Made by a program: the position numbers and the translations under genes. A stretch of DNA of 64,000 nucleotides from Nocardia blacklockiae (GTDB lineage Bacteria > Actinomycetota > Actinomycetes > Mycobacteriales > Mycobacteriaceae). The first letter of the stretch is position 1, and each line of letters begins with the position of its first letter. Below, piece by piece: positions 62,043-64,000 of the stretch. The stretch covers positions 763,172 to 827,171 of the forward strand of contig NZ_JADLRJ010000002.1 in NCBI RefSeq assembly GCF_015477355.1, written 5' to 3'. The notes beneath the pieces were generated by a model. The model was not told where the DNA came from, did no database searches, and saw nothing but the letters and a program-made list of their open reading frames with translations.

Positions 62043-63001
62043 GCGTCGAACTGGTGGAGGTGGTGCGCTCGGGTTTCCGCGAGTGCGTCCACCGCGGCTC
62101 GCTGGTGATCCTGGACGCCGCCGGGGAGCCCGAGGTGGCGCTGGGCGAGGTGCACCTGCCGATCTTCCCGCGCTCGACCAACAAGCCGATGCAGGCGATC
62201 ACGCTGCTGCGCAACGGTTTCGAGCCGGTCGACGACGCCGAGCTGGCGATCGCCACCGCCTCGCACTTCGGCGAGCCCGATCACGTCGCGCTGGTGCAAC
62301 GCCTGCTGGACCGCTTCGGTTTCGCGGAGAAGCAGCTGGAATGCCCGCCGGACCTGCCCTTCGACGAGGCGTCGCGGGCCGCGGCGCTGTTCGGCCGCGA
62401 GCGCGGGGAGGCCGCCCGCCGGATCTACATGAACTGTTCGGGCAAACATGCCGCCATGCTGGCCACCTGCGCGATCAACGGCTGGCCGACCGAGAACTAC
62501 CTGGACCCGGCGCACCCGCTGCAGGAGGCGGTGGTGGCGACCATCGCCGACCTCACCGGCGAACCGGAGTCCGACCTGGGCATCGACGGCTGCGGCCTGC
62601 CGATCGTGCCGGTGGCGCTGGTGAATCTGGCCCGGGCCTACGCGACCTTCGCGACCGCCGCGCCGGGCACCCCGGAACGCCGGGTCGCCGATGCCATCCG
62701 CGCGCATCCGCGAGTGATTTCCGGCACGGACGGACCGGACCTGCTGACCATGCGGGCGACCCCCGGACTGGTGTGCAAGATCGGCGCCGACGGCGTGCAC
62801 GCGGGCGCGCTGCCGGACGGCCGGGCCTTCGCCTACAAGATCGACGACGGGCACGACCGCGCGCGGATGCCCCTGACGCAGGCAATTCTGCAGCGGATGG
62901 GAGTGGCGTGGACGGCCGAGCACGCGGCCCTGGCCGCCCCCGCCGTGCTGGGCGGCGGTGCCCGGGTGGGCATCATCCGGGCAATCCCCGGGGTGCTGTA
63001 G
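62039..63001 (+). CDS. L-asparaginase II-family protein
   Basis: 320 residues from GTG 62039. FPRSTNKPMQAITLL, CSGKHAAMLATC, GIDGCGLPIVPVALVNLA and VCKIGADGVHAG are typical of the asparaginase II family (Rhizobium etli AnsA type), distinct from the classical E. coli enzymes. It hydrolyses asparagine to aspartate and ammonia. Third gene of the ygfZ-MOSC-asparaginase chain. Confidence 0.9.
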   Translation: MSVELVEVVRSGFRECVHRGSLVILDAAGEPEVALGEVHLPIFPRSTNKPMQAITLLRNGFEPVDDAELAIATASHFGEPDHVALVQRLLDRFGFAEKQLECPPDLPFDEASRAAALFGRERGEAARRIYMNCSGKHAAMLATCAINGWPTENYLDPAHPLQEAVVATIADLTGEPESDLGIDGCGLPIVPVALVNLARAYATFATAAPGTPERRVADAIRAHPRVISGTDGPDLLTMRATPGLVCKIGADGVHAGALPDGRAFAYKIDDGHDRARMPLTQAILQRMGVAWTAEHAALAAPAVLGGGARVGIIRAIPGVL

Positions 63002-63174
63002 CGGTTCCGCGACGGTGCGACAACCCGGCAAACCCGGGCAGATCCGGAGTCTTCCCCCACTCATGGAAGCGCGACCGCCGGACACACGCTAAAGTGTCTG
63101 TCAGGAAGAGTATTAATTCGAACGGGGCCGCCAACCACCCCAGGCCGCCCCGCAGTGACGCGAGGGGGTCAGCC

Positions 63175-63387
63175 ATGGGCCGTGGCCGGGCTAAGGCAAA
63201 GCAGACCAAGGTCGCACGTGAGCTCAAGTACAGCTCGCCGTCGACCGACTTCGCGAGCCTTCAGCGCGAGCTCTCGGGACACTCCCGTGACTCGCAGCGC
63301 AGCGGCGTGCTCTCCGATGAGCACGACGCGGACGATTCTGTACCGCGCTGGGATGACGACGAGAATTACGACGACTGGCGCCGCTGA
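63175..63387 (+). CDS. DUF3073 small protein
   Basis: 70 residues: basic start MGRGRAKAKQTKVARELKYSS, acidic end DDENYDDWRR. This Rv0810c-type family is present across actinobacteria with unknown function. GAGGGGG precedes the ATG. A 20-bp hairpin follows at once. Confidence 0.9.
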   Translation: MGRGRAKAKQTKVARELKYSSPSTDFASLQRELSGHSRDSQRSGVLSDEHDADDSVPRWDDDENYDDWRR

Positions 63388-63395
63388 CCCTGATC

Positions 63396-63440
63396 GACGT
63401 GCGAAGGGGGAGGCCTGAGGGGCCTCCCCCTTCGCACGTC
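63396..63440. terminator. 20-bp perfect stem after the DUF3073 gene
   Basis: Arms 63396-63415 and 63421-63440 are exact complements (left arm GACGTGCGAAGGGGGAGGCC), loop TGAGG. No T-run. Confidence 0.85.
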
Positions 63441-64000
63441 GCTACGGCAGCCGGCGTCTCTCGCCGCTAGTTCCCGCACCACACACAAGGCTCGTACCGC
63501 AGGTGCCCACAAGCTCAGGGCACCAGCCACGATTCGCCATACACCCGAACGGATCCCGCGCCGGAAACCCTCCGGCGCGCCCGTCGGCACCCCCGAGTTC
63601 CCACTCCTCGCCCCCCACCCCGAGGCCCCGAACTCCACCCCGGGCACGCAACCGGCAAACCCCCCAACGGCATTCGCCTCCCCAATGCCGCCCTCGTCCA
63701 CACACCCCCTCCCCAAGCCAGGTCACGGGCACCCTCCCCACCGACCTACCGCGCACCACCCTCCCAGCGCCAACAACAATTCCCCCACGCCTCAACACAT
63801 TCCACCCACCCCGACCAAGACATCACAAGACCCACCCAGACAAGACCCACCCACCCCCCTCAAAAACCAAGTTCAAATACCCCCCAAATAGGCCAACCCC
63901 CAAGGTTTTCGGCGCGTCTCGGTTTTCGGGTGCCGCCGCGCCGCGACGAAGGAGGAACAAGCCGCACCCCAAAACACACAAACCACCCCCCAACAACCCC
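63441..64000. other. C-rich region without a recognisable gene
   Basis: The plus strand is dominated by C (CCCC and CACC runs) to about 63890; after that AGGTTTTCGGCG and GGTTTTCGGG form a short direct repeat. AAGGAGGAA at 63949-63957 looks like a ribosome site but no start with a usable frame lies within the window. Nothing else is supported. Confidence 0.55.

Overview
High-GC actinobacterial chromosome, almost certainly Corynebacteriales and most like Nocardia. Lineage markers are mycothiol synthase (MshD), a resuscitation-promoting factor under a c-di-AMP riboswitch, polyprenol-phosphate-mannose synthase, an LCP cell-wall ligase, a DesA-type acyl-ACP desaturase, a GlnR regulator and IdeR-type iron boxes in front of salicylate-siderophore genes. 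From memory of M. tuberculosis H37Rv gene order, two blocks are recognisable: about 0.2-18.6 kb (Rv0876c to Rv0858c type: MFS, DUF2771, cspB, rpfA, helicase-associated protein, XPB helicase, dapC) and 34.2-63.4 kb (Rv0824c to Rv0810c type: desA, dusB, LCP, phoU, pstB, mshD, glnR, lmeA-like, thioredoxin, cysA, sseC, nitrobindin, pabC, ygfZ, DUF3073). No prophage, insertion sequence, plasmid gene or CRISPR array was seen.

Layout. 0-4.8 kb: partial glutaminyl-peptide cyclotransferase, MFS protein, DUF2771 protein, a repeat-filled gap, cold-shock protein, riboswitch and rpfA. 4.8-19.4 kb: helicase-associated protein, LppU-like lipoprotein, M1 peptidase, two LysE exporters, XPB helicase, SigJ-type sigma factor, a divergent LacI regulator/fucose-isomerase pair with two matching operators, and dapC. 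19.4-22.5 kb: a 52-bp tandem repeat running into the end of a DAHP synthase gene, whose leader encodes a Tyr-Phe-Trp-Phe peptide; an AhpD-like protein and an SDR. 22.6-25.9 kb: two convergent IdeR-boxed genes, salicyl-AMP ligase and salicylate synthase. 26-31 kb: plsB, HAD-plsC and ppm1. 31-34 kb: a gene-poor stretch with tRNA-Glu-Asp-Phe, a gamma-butyrolactone-receptor-like TetR and tRNA-Lys. 34-39 kb: desA, dusB and the LCP protein.

39-46 kb: phosphate uptake (phoU, then pstSCAB behind a PHO box) with a DHA2 drug exporter between them. 46-52 kb: mycothiol synthase, GlnR, then a sulfur block. In that block a leaderless poly-cysteine peptide and an intrinsic terminator precede a DUF4395 protein, the CysA rhodanese and the DUF1416 protein. 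52.1-52.4 kb: a minus-strand promoter with a 12-codon ORF and a strongly folded 3' segment, which I cannot assign to any known family. 52.5-59 kb: cydABDC (bd oxidase and its ABC exporter) behind a perfect BlaI-like palindrome. 59-63.4 kb: pabC, ygfZ, MOSC, asparaginase and DUF3073.

A recurring theme is short leaderless or translationally coupled reading frames and RNA-level control (c-di-AMP riboswitch, aromatic leader, cysteine leader). Intergenic DNA often carries perfect hairpins and 25-52 bp tandem repeats.
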